Shown: positions 25,870 through 34,986, counted from the stretch's first letter. The stretch is DNA of 34,986 nt from Acidimicrobiales bacterium (GCA_030833305.1 JAURHL010000002.1:1-34986), one strand, 5' to 3'. Program-made: numbers and translations. The notes: generated by a model not told the origin, from the sequence alone.

Positions 25870-27090
25870 CTACGCCGTCACCGGGTCGGGGCTTGACCCC
25901 GGCGAACGCACGGTCCAACGGATGGGCAGAGTGGTCAGCCCGCGAAGGATGAACGGTTGATTCACCTTCACCTCTCCGGTCAGTCCCACCGTCTCGAACG
26001 TGTCGATCATCCAACGCAGAGCCAGTTGTCCCTCGCGTCGTGCCAGCACGTTCCCGATGCAGTGGTGCACTCCCCAACCGAACGCCAGATGCGGGCGCGA
26101 ACCGGGTCCGAATCGATTCAAACGAATGGCGTCGGGATCGTCCCACACGCGCGGATCACGGTTGGCGGCGGCGAACAGCAGTTGCATCTTGGTGCCCGCC
26201 GCGATGGTTTCGCCGCGCACCGGACAGTCGCGGCTGTTGGTGCGGAACAATCCTTGTACCGGTGAGTCGTAACGCAGGAACTCCTCCACGGCCCACGGAA
26301 CGAGGTCGGGATCGGCGCGCAGTTCGGCGACCAGACGTGGTTCCGTGATCAAGCGATACAACATGAGGCTCAACAAACTGGCGGTGGTCTCGTGGCCGGC
26401 CACGAGAACCTGTTGACACAGTCGGCGCACCTCGCCGTGGGCCAACTCTCCGGCCAGGTGCGCGCGCGTCAACACCGTCACCAGATCGTCGGGTGGTTCG
26501 GTTCCGGCCTCGAGGTGAGCACGCCGCTCGGCCACCAGATCGTCGACGAGGGCGAAGATCCCCTCGTTCGCCTTCTCGACCAGACGCAGGTCTCCGCCTC
26601 CCAGTCCGTTCACGATGTCGTCGGACCATTGTCCGAACCGATCGCGATCCTCGGCGCGGATGCCGAGCATCTCGGCGATGACGATGGCCGGGAACGGAAA
26701 CGCGAAGAGGTGGACGAAATCTCCTTCACCGTCGGCCGAGAACGCCGCGTCCCAGAGTTGTCGACCGATCTGCTCGACGCGCGGTGCCAACGAAGCGATG
26801 GCCGCGGGACGAAACCCATCCTGCAACACCTTGCGTTGACGTCGGTGGTCCGGATCATCGGCCGATCCGAGCACCCCACCCACCTGATGAAAGACACCGG
26901 GGCCGTCACCGTTCCGCCACAGTTCGGGATCGGTCACCATCGACAACACGTCCTCGTGGCGGCTGACGACGTAGAACGGCGGGTCGAAGGATTCCTCGCG
27001 GTGGATCGGGCATTGTTCGATGAGATGGTGGTGACCCACCGAAGGCTCGAGGTCGTTCGCGTGCTCCAGATGCGAGTACGTCACGGTCAC
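25870..27090 (-). CDS. Cytochrome P450
   Basis: Heme loop FGWGVHHCIGNVLARREGQLAL, I-helix VAGHETTASLLSLMLY, WAVEEFLRYDSPVQ. Confidence 0.96.
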   Translation of the reverse strand: MTVTYSHLEHANDLEPSVGHHHLIEQCPIHREESFDPPFYVVSRHEDVLSMVTDPELWRNGDGPGVFHQVGGVLGSADDPDHRRQRKVLQDGFRPAAIASLAPRVEQIGRQLWDAAFSADGEGDFVHLFAFPFPAIVIAEMLGIRAEDRDRFGQWSDDIVNGLGGGDLRLVEKANEGIFALVDDLVAERRAHLEAGTEPPDDLVTVLTRAHLAGELAHGEVRRLCQQVLVAGHETTASLLSLMLYRLITEPRLVAELRADPDLVPWAVEEFLRYDSPVQGLFRTNSRDCPVRGETIAAGTKMQLLFAAANRDPRVWDDPDAIRLNRFGPGSRPHLAFGWGVHHCIGNVLARREGQLALRWMIDTFETVGLTGEVKVNQPFILRGLTTLPIRWTVRSPGSSPDPVTA

Positions 27091-27734
27091 CCCAGAAGTC
27101 CGCGAAGCGCGTCCTTGATCCCCACGATCGCCCGACCCTGTTCGTCGATGTCGTCCGACACCGCATCGGTCAGACCGACGAGCACCGTCAGGATGTAGGC
27201 GAAAACGACCGCCCGACGTTGCGGGGAGATCTCACCCGTCGACACACCCACCTCCACCATGTCGGCGAAGAAGCGCTCACGTTGACGACTGCGCGGCTCG
27301 ACCGACACCCGCATCTCGGGGTGGCGACGAACGTCAACTCGAACGGCACCGAGGAAACGCGCCACCGAGTGATCGGTCCTGTTCATCTCGTGAGCCACGT
27401 CGAGAACCGCCGTGAATTGGTCGACGAACGTGTGACGACCCACGATGGCCTCGCTGAAGCGGGAGTAGACCAGGTCCTGCGTGTACTCGTGAACCGCCAG
27501 GTACAGGTCCATCTTGGATCCGAAGTAGTGATAGAGGGCGCCGGGCGTGACACCGGACCGGGACGCGATCTCACGGTTGGTGGCCACTTCGTAACCCAGA
27601 ACCGAGAACGTCTCGCGCGCGATCCGCAGGATCATGCGCCGGGTGTCGGCCGAATCGGTGTCCGGGGGGCGACCGAGCCTCTTGGCCGACTCCCTCGGCA
27701 CGACGTGCAGCCCGACGGCCTCGCGTTTCCCCAC
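27087..27734 (-). CDS. TetR/AcrR family transcriptional regulator
   Basis: RRMILRIARETFSVLGYEVATNREIASRSGVTPGALYHYFGSKMDLYLAV is a TetR HTH. A GTG start at 27734 is preferred; the ATG at 27782 is possible. 4-bp overlap with the P450 start. Confidence 0.9.
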   Translation of the reverse strand: MGKREAVGLHVVPRESAKRLGRPPDTDSADTRRMILRIARETFSVLGYEVATNREIASRSGVTPGALYHYFGSKMDLYLAVHEYTQDLVYSRFSEAIVGRHTFVDQFTAVLDVAHEMNRTDHSVARFLGAVRVDVRRHPEMRVSVEPRSRQRERFFADMVEVGVSTGEISPQRRAVVFAYILTVLVGLTDAVSDDIDEQGRAIVGIKDALRGLLG

Positions 27735-27753
27735 GAAACGAGTATGACCGCAC

Positions 27754-27774
27754 CGACCCGCTCGGATCGGGTCG
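27754..27774. promoter_or_regulatory. Inverted repeat CGACCCG-N7-CGGGTCG, candidate TetR operator
   Basis: Perfect 7-bp arms with 7-bp spacer in the region between the TetR and acyl-CoA dehydrogenase starts (if TetR starts at 27734). Confidence 0.4.
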
Positions 27775-27849
27775 AGCGTCACGTCCCCGACGGGACCAAC
27801 GCCCCGCCACGGTGCGAATACTGATCAGCGGGTCAATTACGGTGGGGTC

Positions 27850-29133
27850 GTGGACGCGCACACCGACTCCGTCACTCCCCCGTCACTGGAGGAGTTCACC
27901 AAGACCGCCCGCGAATGGCTGGAGGCCAACGCCGAATACCGCACCGGCGGCAGCGACGAGAAGGAATTGGTCTGGGGCGAGGGCGAGTTCTCGGTGTCGG
28001 TCTTCCATTCGCTCACCTTCGAGGAGGAGTCGGCCCTTCTCGAGCGGGGCAAGGCCTGGATCCAGAAGAAGGCCGAGCACGGGTACCACGCCATCACCGC
28101 TCCGGTGAAGTACGGCGGCCTCGGATACCCGCGCGCCTACTCACGCGCGTTTTCCAAACTCGAGTCGCAATTCGCCACGCCGACCGGTCACGAGACCCTG
28201 AGCGTCACCGTGGGCCTGATCGCACCGACCATCGACCTGTTCGGCACCGAGGAGCAAAAGCAACAGTTCGTCGGACGATTCATGGCCACGCGCGATCTGT
28301 GTTGCCAGTTGTTCTCCGAACCGGGGGCCGGCAGTGACCTGGCCTCGCTGGGCTGCCGCGCCGATCGCGATGGCGACGAGTGGGTCCTGAACGGCCAGAA
28401 GGTCTGGAGCTCGGGCGCCCAATTCAGCGAGTGGGGCGAATTGATCGCCCGAAGCAACGTCGACGTCGTCAAGCACAAGGGCATGACCGCGTTCATCATT
28501 CCGATGGACCTTCCCGGCATCGAGATCCGCCCGATCAAGCAGATGAGCGGTGGGTCGTCGTTCAACGAGGTCTTCTTCAACGACGTGCGCATCCCGGACT
28601 CCATGCGCCTCGGACCCGAGGGCGAAGGCTGGAAGGTGGCGCTCACCACCCTCGGCTTCGAGCGTGACCACTCCGGTGATGGTGGCGGCGGCAACCGCGT
28701 CGGCGGGTCGTGGCGTCAGGTGCTGGCGACCGCACGGGCCATGGGGGTCACCAGCGACCCGATCCTGCGTCAGGAACTGGCCAAGGCCTACACGCACTTC
28801 CGCGTGGAAGGTTTCGTCAATCGACGAGCCGCCGACATGCGTCGCGCCGGCTCGCCCCCCGGACCCGAGGGCTCGTTGGGCAAACTCATCTGGACCGAGG
28901 GCATGACCCGCATCTCGGATCTCATCTCGCGCATCCTGGGTGCCGCTCTCGTGGCCGACACCGAGGAATGGGGAACGTTCGCCTGGGGCGAGCACGTGCT
29001 GGGCGCACCCGGTTACCGCATCGCGGGCGGCTCGGACGAGACCCAGCGCAACATCATCGGCGAGCGCGTTCTCGGCCTGCCCGGCGAGCCGCGCGTCGAC
29101 AAGGATCTGGCTTGGAAGGACACTCGTCGCTGA
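27850..29133 (+). CDS. Acyl-CoA dehydrogenase
   Basis: CCQLFSEPGAGSDLASLGCRADRDGDEWVLNGQKVWSSGAQFSEWGELIARS...FNEVFFNDVRIPDSMRLGPEGEGWKVALTTLGFER...YRIAGGSDETQRNIIGERVLGLP. GTG start. Confidence 0.95.
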   Translation: MDAHTDSVTPPSLEEFTKTAREWLEANAEYRTGGSDEKELVWGEGEFSVSVFHSLTFEEESALLERGKAWIQKKAEHGYHAITAPVKYGGLGYPRAYSRAFSKLESQFATPTGHETLSVTVGLIAPTIDLFGTEEQKQQFVGRFMATRDLCCQLFSEPGAGSDLASLGCRADRDGDEWVLNGQKVWSSGAQFSEWGELIARSNVDVVKHKGMTAFIIPMDLPGIEIRPIKQMSGGSSFNEVFFNDVRIPDSMRLGPEGEGWKVALTTLGFERDHSGDGGGGNRVGGSWRQVLATARAMGVTSDPILRQELAKAYTHFRVEGFVNRRAADMRRAGSPPGPEGSLGKLIWTEGMTRISDLISRILGAALVADTEEWGTFAWGEHVLGAPGYRIAGGSDETQRNIIGERVLGLPGEPRVDKDLAWKDTRR

Positions 29134-29200
29134 CGAGGGCTTCCACCGGTACACACACCGACGGCGTCGCCGTCGCACGACACACAACCAGGGGGAAATC

Positions 29201-29956
29201 ATGGATCTCGGACTCAAGGGCAAGAAGGCTCTCGTCACCGGTGCGACCAAGGGTCTCGGACGCGCCATCGCCGAAACGTTGCTCGCCGAGGGCGCGTCGG
29301 TCGCCATCTGTGCGCGCAACGCCGACGAGGTGGCCGCTGCGGTGAAGGAACTGTCGGCCAAGGGCACCGTCGTGGGTGCCTCGGTGGACGCCGGCAATCC
29401 CGAGGCTCTGCAGGCGTGGGTCAACTCCTCGGCCGAGCAACTCGGCGGCATCGACATCTACGTGCACAACACGTCGGGCAAGCCGGCGCGCAAGCTCGAG
29501 CAGTGGGTGAACAACTTCAACATCGACCTGATGGCGTTGGTGTACGGCGTCGAGGCCGCCAAGGCCGCGCTGGCCAACGGAGGCGGATCCGTCATCAGCA
29601 TCGGAACCACCGCGACCACCGAGCACTTCGCCAGCGGTTCGGGCAGCTACAGCGCCTTGAAGTCCGCGGTCACGAACTGGACCCTCGGTCAGGCCCAGGT
29701 GCTCGGCTCACAGGGCATCCGTTGCAACGTCGTCTCGCCCGGACCGATCATGGTGCAAGGTGGCGACTGGGACATGATCAAGAACGCCATGCCCCCGTTC
29801 TTCGAGGCCACCGAGAAGGCCCACCCCGGCGGACACATGGGCGAACCCAGTGACGTCGCCAACGCCGTCGCTTTCCTCGCCAGCGATCGGGCCCGCCACA
29901 TCAACGGTGTCAACCTCACCGTCGACGGCGGTTTCCTGAAGCGCGTCGACTTCTGA
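29201..29956 (+). CDS. Short-chain dehydrogenase/reductase
   Basis: ALVTGATKGLGRAIAETL, SGSYSALKSAV (YxxxK), NGVNLTVDGGFLKRVDF. Confidence 0.9.
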   Translation: MDLGLKGKKALVTGATKGLGRAIAETLLAEGASVAICARNADEVAAAVKELSAKGTVVGASVDAGNPEALQAWVNSSAEQLGGIDIYVHNTSGKPARKLEQWVNNFNIDLMALVYGVEAAKAALANGGGSVISIGTTATTEHFASGSGSYSALKSAVTNWTLGQAQVLGSQGIRCNVVSPGPIMVQGGDWDMIKNAMPPFFEATEKAHPGGHMGEPSDVANAVAFLASDRARHINGVNLTVDGGFLKRVDF

Positions 29957-29966
29957 GCGACGAGCC

Positions 29967-30737
29967 ATGAGCCAGAAACCGGCCTCGCGTCGGATCGAGG
30001 TGACCCTGGTCGCCGGTGGCAAGTATCACGACATCGACTTCGCTCGTCGTGAGTTGCTGACCTTGCTCGCCGAACACGATGAGTTCCGGGTGCGGGTGCA
30101 ACCCGACTACGAGGACGTGGACGGCATCACGTCGGCCGAGATCCTGGTGTCGTACACCTGCGACGTGCGCCCGAGCGAGAACGCCCAACGCGCGGTGCGC
30201 GCATGGGTGGAGAACGGTGGGCGCTGGGTGGCCCTTCACGGCACCAACGCCGCGCTCACCCTGGGTGGACCCAACGGCGTCGAGTCACCACGAATCTTCC
30301 CCTTGTGGGCCGAGACCCTCGGCAGCCAGTTCGTCGCCCACCCGCCGATCCAGCCGTACACGGTGTCGGTGTCGGATCCGTCGCACTGGTTGGTGTCGGG
30401 TATCGAATCGTTCGACACCGACGACGAGCTGTACCTCAGCGAGTACGCCGACCGCGCCGCGCTGAAGCCCTTGTTGCACACGACGTGGCAAGGGGACGCG
30501 GTCGGTTTCGCCGAGGCCGATTGGACCACCGGCGATCCGACCCACCTCGTCATGTATCTGCGCGATCTGGGCAAGGGCTCCATCCTGTACAACACCCTCG
30601 GTCACTGCCGGGGCCACTACGACATGAAGCCGGTCCTCGACTACTACCCGCGCATCGAACGCTGCTCGTGGGAGAAGCCGGCATATTACGAATTGCTCCG
30701 TCGCTCACTACGGTGGGCACGCGGACTCGACGCCTGA
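29967..30737 (+). CDS. ThuA-like domain protein
   Basis: VTLVAGGKYHDIDFARRELLTLL...AVRAWVENGGRWVALHGTNAALTLGG...HWLVSGIESFDTDDELYLSEY...GKGSILYNTLGHCRGHYDMKPVLDYYPRIERCSWEKPAYYELLRRSLRWARG. Confidence 0.85.
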   Translation: MSQKPASRRIEVTLVAGGKYHDIDFARRELLTLLAEHDEFRVRVQPDYEDVDGITSAEILVSYTCDVRPSENAQRAVRAWVENGGRWVALHGTNAALTLGGPNGVESPRIFPLWAETLGSQFVAHPPIQPYTVSVSDPSHWLVSGIESFDTDDELYLSEYADRAALKPLLHTTWQGDAVGFAEADWTTGDPTHLVMYLRDLGKGSILYNTLGHCRGHYDMKPVLDYYPRIERCSWEKPAYYELLRRSLRWARGLDA

Positions 30738-30776
30738 CCCGACGACCGACCACTCGAACCAGAAGGAAAACCACTC

Positions 30777-31760
30777 ATGGACCTACCCGTACACGTGCAA
30801 CTCGACCTGCACCGACGCATGGTGCGCATCCGCTTGTTCGAGGAGGCGGCCGGTCGCCTGGCCGAATCCAATCGCCTGCCCGGATTCCTCCACCTCTACG
30901 TGGGTGAGGAAGCGGTGGCTGCCGGCGTGTGCGGAGCCCTGAACGACGACGACCACATCACCTCCACCCACCGCGGTCACGGACACTTGGTGGCCAAGGG
31001 CGGCGATTTCAACCGCATGATGGCCGAACTGATGGGCAAGGCCACCGGCTACTGCAAGGGCAAGGGTGGCTCGATGCACATCTCGGACACCTCGCTCGGC
31101 ATGTTGGGCGCGAACGGCATCGTGGGCGCCGGATCGCCGATCGCCGTCGGCGCGGCCTTCGCGAATCGTTACCGTGGGCGTGGCCAGGTCGCCGTGGCGT
31201 TCTTCGGTGACGGTTCCACCAACATCGGAGCTTTCCACGAAGCCGCCAACATGGCGTGCGCCCTCCACCTTCCCATCGTCTTCGCGTGCGAGAACAACGA
31301 GTACGGCGAGTTCACCCCGCGCGACAAGACCATGGCGATCACCGACATCGTCGACCGCGCCGCCGGTTACGGAATGCCCGGTGTCATCGTGGACGGCATG
31401 GACGTCATCGCGGTTCACGAGGCGGCCGTGGAAGCGGTCGAGCGCGCGCGCACCGGCGGCGGACCGTCGCTGATCGAGGCCAAGACCTACCGCTTCTACA
31501 ACCACCATGGCGTGCAGAACCTCGGCCTGAAGTACCGCTCCGACGACGAGGTGGCCATGTGGAAGCAACGCGACCCGATCTTCACCCTCGAGGACCGCAT
31601 GATCGAGAACAAGGCGGCCACTCGCGATCAGTTCGATGCCATCTGGGCCGAACTGCGCGCCGGCATCGAGGCGGCCATCGCGTTCGCCGACGAGAGTCCC
31701 TACCCCACGCCCGACCAGATCATGGTCGGCGTGTACACCAGCATGAGCGGAGCGAACTGA
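30777..31760 (+). CDS. acoA-like: Thiamine-pyrophosphate-dependent dehydrogenase E1 component, alpha subunit (acetoin/pyruvate dehydrogenase type)
   Basis: HRGHGHLVAKGGDFNRMMAELMGKATGYCKGKGGSMHISD and TPP motif GDGSTNIGAFHEAANMACALHLPIVFACENN. Confidence 0.92.
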   Translation: MDLPVHVQLDLHRRMVRIRLFEEAAGRLAESNRLPGFLHLYVGEEAVAAGVCGALNDDDHITSTHRGHGHLVAKGGDFNRMMAELMGKATGYCKGKGGSMHISDTSLGMLGANGIVGAGSPIAVGAAFANRYRGRGQVAVAFFGDGSTNIGAFHEAANMACALHLPIVFACENNEYGEFTPRDKTMAITDIVDRAAGYGMPGVIVDGMDVIAVHEAAVEAVERARTGGGPSLIEAKTYRFYNHHGVQNLGLKYRSDDEVAMWKQRDPIFTLEDRMIENKAATRDQFDAIWAELRAGIEAAIAFADESPYPTPDQIMVGVYTSMSGAN

Positions 31761-32749
31761 TGGCCGACGAACGCAAACTCGCCTACGTGATGGCCTTCAA
31801 CGAGGCCGTCAAGCAACAGATGGAGGCCGACCCCAACGTGTTCTGCGCCGGTGAGGACATCGGCGCGTTCGGTGGCGTGTTCGGAACCTTCGGTGGACTG
31901 CAGGCCAAGTTCGGCGCCGATCGCGTGGTGGACACCCCCATCAGCGAACAGGCCATCGTCGGCCTCGGCGTGGGCGCGGCCGTCACCGGATTGCGCCCCA
32001 TCGTGGACCTGATGTTCATGGACTTCATCTGCGTGGCCCTCGACCAAATCGTGAACCAGGCCGCCAAGTTGAAGTACATGTTCGGCGGCGACGCCGTGTT
32101 GCCCCTCACCATCACGACCGCTGGTGGCGGTGGCTTGTCCGCGGCGGCACAGCACAGCCAGTCGCTCGAGGCGTTGCTGTGCCACATTCCGGGCCTCAAG
32201 GTCGTCATGCCGTCCAATCCCTACGACATGAAGGGTTTGATGACGGCCTGCATCCAGGAGAACAACCCGACGGTCATGATCAAGCACAAGCGCCTCCTGG
32301 GCATGACCGGACACGTTCCCGAGGAGAGCTACTCCATCCCGCTCGGCAAGGGCAACATCCTGCGTCCGGGCAAGGACGTCACCATCGTCGCGTACGCGCG
32401 CATGGCGAACGAAGCCCTCATCGCCGCCGACGAACTGGCCAAGGATGGCATCGACTGCGAGATCATCGATCCCCGCACGCTGCAACCCCTCGACACCGAC
32501 CTCATCGTGTCGTCGGTCAAGAAGACCAACCACGCGGTGGTGGTGCACGAGGCCGTGCGCTTCGGTGGACTCGGAGGCGAGATCGCCTCGCAGATCCAGG
32601 AGCTGGCGTTCGATTATCTCGACGCTCCGGTGACCCGTATCGGCGCTCCGTTCTCGCCCGTTCCTTTCAGCCCCGCGCTCGAACAGCACTACATCCCGGA
32701 TTCCAAGACCATCGTCCAGGGAATCCGCGACGTGATGGCCCGCGTCTGA
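31760..32749 (+). CDS. acoB-like: Dehydrogenase E1 component, beta subunit (acetoin/pyruvate dehydrogenase type)
   Basis: AFNEAVKQQMEADPNVFCAGEDIGAFGGVFG...DTPISEQAIVGLGVGAAVTGLRPIVDLMFMDFI...IDPRTLQPLDTDLI. TGATG overlap with E1 alpha. Confidence 0.94.
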   Translation: MADERKLAYVMAFNEAVKQQMEADPNVFCAGEDIGAFGGVFGTFGGLQAKFGADRVVDTPISEQAIVGLGVGAAVTGLRPIVDLMFMDFICVALDQIVNQAAKLKYMFGGDAVLPLTITTAGGGGLSAAAQHSQSLEALLCHIPGLKVVMPSNPYDMKGLMTACIQENNPTVMIKHKRLLGMTGHVPEESYSIPLGKGNILRPGKDVTIVAYARMANEALIAADELAKDGIDCEIIDPRTLQPLDTDLIVSSVKKTNHAVVVHEAVRFGGLGGEIASQIQELAFDYLDAPVTRIGAPFSPVPFSPALEQHYIPDSKTIVQGIRDVMARV

Positions 32750-32758
32750 TCGACGTCC

Positions 32759-33835
32759 ATGTCCACCGTCGGCATCATCGTCAACCCCAACGCGGGTAAG
32801 GACATTCGACGATTGGTGACCCCGGCCACCCACACCTCCGACGTCACCAAGGTGGGCATCGTGCGTCGCGCCATCGTGGCCGCGGCCGAAGCCGGCGCCA
32901 CCCGCATCTTGTTGATGCCCGATCGCCACCGTCTCGCCGAGCGCGCGGCCGAAGGTTTGGGTCTCGACGGCCGGGATGGGCGCTGTTCGGTGGAGATCGT
33001 GGACGAACCACTCAGTGGTTCGCGACACGACACCATCGCCGCCGCGCGACGCTTCTGGAAGGAACAAGCCGGAGCCGTGATCGCTCTCGGTGGTGACGGC
33101 ACGTCGCGCGACGTGGCCCTCGGTTGGCCCGACGCTCCCCTGATCGCCATCTCCACGGGCACCAACAACGTGTACCCCAGTGCCATCGACGGAACGTCGG
33201 CCGGAGCCGCCGCGGCGCTGGTCGCCGCCGGTCACGTGGACATCGCCGTGGTCGGACGTCGTTCCAAGCGCGTCACCGTTCGCATCGACGACGTGGTCGT
33301 CGAAGGTGACGCGGAACGAACCGTGTCGCGCGACGATCTGGCGTTGGTGGATCTGGCTTTCATCGATGCGCAGTTCGTGGGTGCCCGGGCGGTGCGCGAT
33401 CCGAACACGGTGCGCGCCGTCATCGCCGCCGTCGCCACACCGGCCAGCACCGGGCTGTCCAGCATCGCCGGTCGGGTGCACCCCGTCGACCGCTGGGACG
33501 ACACCGGCGTTCTCATCCGCCTCGGTCACGGTGGACGGCGGGTGCGCGTTCCGCTGGCGCCGGGATCATTCACGACCCTCGACATCGCCGAGGTGCGTCC
33601 CTTGGCCCTCGGTGAGAGCGTCGAGATCGCAGGCAAGTGCGTTCTCGCCTTCGACGGCGAGCGCGACGTGCCCGTGAGCGAACGCGGACGGGTGACCGTT
33701 CGCGTCGACAAGAGTGGTCCGCTGCTCATCGACGTGGACGCCACACTCATCATCGCCGCTCGTGATCGACGTTTCGACGAGAAGCAGACAACGACCCCCG
33801 ACCCCGAAGCAGACGGAGCCCCACATGGCCACTGA
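32759..33835 (+). CDS. acoX-like: AcoX-like / ATP-NAD kinase-fold protein
   Basis: VGIIVNPNAGKDIRRLVTPATHTSDVTKVGIVRRAIVAA, AVIALGGDGTSRDVALGWPDAPLIAISTGTNNVYP (GGDGT). Located within an E1/E2 operon as AcoX is. Confidence 0.88.
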   Translation: MSTVGIIVNPNAGKDIRRLVTPATHTSDVTKVGIVRRAIVAAAEAGATRILLMPDRHRLAERAAEGLGLDGRDGRCSVEIVDEPLSGSRHDTIAAARRFWKEQAGAVIALGGDGTSRDVALGWPDAPLIAISTGTNNVYPSAIDGTSAGAAAALVAAGHVDIAVVGRRSKRVTVRIDDVVVEGDAERTVSRDDLALVDLAFIDAQFVGARAVRDPNTVRAVIAAVATPASTGLSSIAGRVHPVDRWDDTGVLIRLGHGGRRVRVPLAPGSFTTLDIAEVRPLALGESVEIAGKCVLAFDGERDVPVSERGRVTVRVDKSGPLLIDVDATLIIAARDRRFDEKQTTTPDPEADGAPHGH

Positions 33836-34986
33836 ATTCATCATGCCCAAGCTCGGCCTCACCATGGAGGAAGGCACCATTCTCGAATGGCTCGTCGAGG
33901 ACGGCGCCGCCATCACCCCCGGCATGGCGGTGTTGCGCATCGAGACCGACAAGGTCGAGAGCGACGTCGAGTCCCCCGCCGCCGGAATCCTGCATCGCGC
34001 CGCCGGCGTCGGTGACACCTTCGCCTGCGGAGCCACCATCGGCTTCTTGTTGGCCGAGGGCGAGCAACCTCCGGCCGCTACCAAGCCGACCTCCGCGGCG
34101 CCAACTCCGGCAGCCGCACCCGTGGCGGCGACGGCGACGGCACCTGCCGTGGCGCGCGCCTCCTCCGATGGCCGTACGTTCGTCTCGCCCAACGCCAAGC
34201 GCGTGGCGCGCGAGTTGGGGATCGACGTCGCGACCGTGGTCGGCACCGGGCCCAATGGTCGCGTGGTGGCCGCCGACGTGCAGAACGCCCACCAGAACCC
34301 CGGCGCCCGCCGTGCACCGGCGGCCGCGTTGCCCACCGTGGCGCCCATCGTGTCGTCGAACGGACAGGTGCTGGCCACCGCGGCCGCGCGTCAACTGGCC
34401 GAACTGCTCGGTCTGGATCTGTCGCTCGTTCCCTACGACCCCACCGACGGACGCGTCACACGCGACGGTGTGGCCGCCTACGTGCGCTCACGGTTGGCCA
34501 CACCGGTGTCGTCCGGTGCGTCGGGTGCGACTTCTCCGACGACCAAGGCTCCGCTCGCGCCGGCGTCGCAGACACCCGCGTCGGTCAAGAAGATGTCGGG
34601 TATGCGCGGCACCATCGCCAAGCGCATGCACTCCAGCTTGCAGGAGATGGCCCAGCTGACCCTGCACATGGATGCCGACCTCGACGCCGTGGTTGCCGAC
34701 CGTGAAGCGCGCAAAGCCCACGGCGGCGCGACCCTGCCCGGTTTCACCGACTACGTCATCGCCGCGTGCGCCCGCGCTCTGCGTCTGCACCCCATCGTCA
34801 ATTCGCAGGTGACCGACGACGGAATCGCATTGTTGCCCGACGTGCACGTGAGCATGGCCGTGGCCCTCGACGAGGGCCTCATCGTGCCGGTGATCAAGAA
34901 CACGCTTTCGCTCGACCTGCCCGGTCTGGCGGACCAGACCAAGCGTCTTTCGACGGCCGCTCGCGAGGGCAAGTTGGCCCTGGGCG
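33825..34986 (+). CDS. acoC-like: Dihydrolipoamide acyltransferase E2 component, 5' part (runs off the window)
   Basis: Open in frame 3 to the window end and therefore absent from the ORF track: MATEFIMPKLGLTMEEGTILEWLVEDGAAITPGMAVLRIETDKVESDVESPAAG (lipoyl domain, ETDKVE), PSBD FVSPNAKRVARELGIDVATVVGTGPNGRVVAADV, catalytic-domain start KKMSGMRGTIAKRMHSSLQEMAQLTLHMDADL. Confidence 0.93.
   Translation, partial: MATEFIMPKLGLTMEEGTILEWLVEDGAAITPGMAVLRIETDKVESDVESPAAGILHRAAGVGDTFACGATIGFLLAEGEQPPAATKPTSAAPTPAAAPVAATATAPAVARASSDGRTFVSPNAKRVARELGIDVATVVGTGPNGRVVAADVQNAHQNPGARRAPAAALPTVAPIVSSNGQVLATAAARQLAELLGLDLSLVPYDPTDGRVTRDGVAAYVRSRLATPVSSGASGATSPTTKAPLAPASQTPASVKKMSGMRGTIAKRMHSSLQEMAQLTLHMDADLDAVVADREARKAHGGATLPGFTDYVIAACARALRLHPIVNSQVTDDGIALLPDVHVSMAVALDEGLIVPVIKNTLSLDLPGLADQTKRLSTAAREGKLALG

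Noticed and set aside
31700-33529. 609-aa minus-strand ORF
   Set aside because: Complement of the E1 beta and AcoX-like genes; a high-GC antisense open frame.
1-34986. CRISPR arrays, tRNA/rRNA genes, insertion sequences, phage or defence genes
   Set aside because: Looked for repeat-spacer periodicity, cloverleaf-like segments and transposase/integrase motifs; none seen by eye. A short ncRNA could still be missed without a covariance-model scan.

Overview
High-GC window, probably actinobacterial (possibly Acidimicrobiia; inference only). It is densely packed with catabolic and oxidoreductive genes: three Rieske oxygenase alpha subunits (one cut by the window start), three AMP-dependent acyl-CoA synthetases, five SDRs, a carotenoid-cleavage-type oxygenase, a thiolase/DUF35 pair, an acyl-CoA dehydrogenase, a TetR-P450-SDR operon, two APH-fold kinases, two ThuA-like proteins, two VOC, two SnoaL-like and two ABM proteins. 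It ends in a 2-oxoacid/acetoin dehydrogenase operon (E1alpha-E1beta-AcoX-like-E2) that runs off the window. I saw no rRNA, tRNA, CRISPR array, transposase or phage genes. The most notable points are: (i) a perfect 31-bp stem inverted repeat at 23811-23877, between convergent genes, whose arms are themselves palindromic; (ii) a bidirectional Rieske/acyl-CoA-synthetase/APH-kinase/ThuA locus with unnamed small proteins (15052-23803); (iii) two low-GC, different-codon-usage patches inside intact genes (1-~235 and ~7125-7315); (iv) an ABXC-ordered aco-like operon whose E2 appears to carry two peripheral-subunit-binding domains. All functional names come from motif and family recognition by eye; no database search was run.
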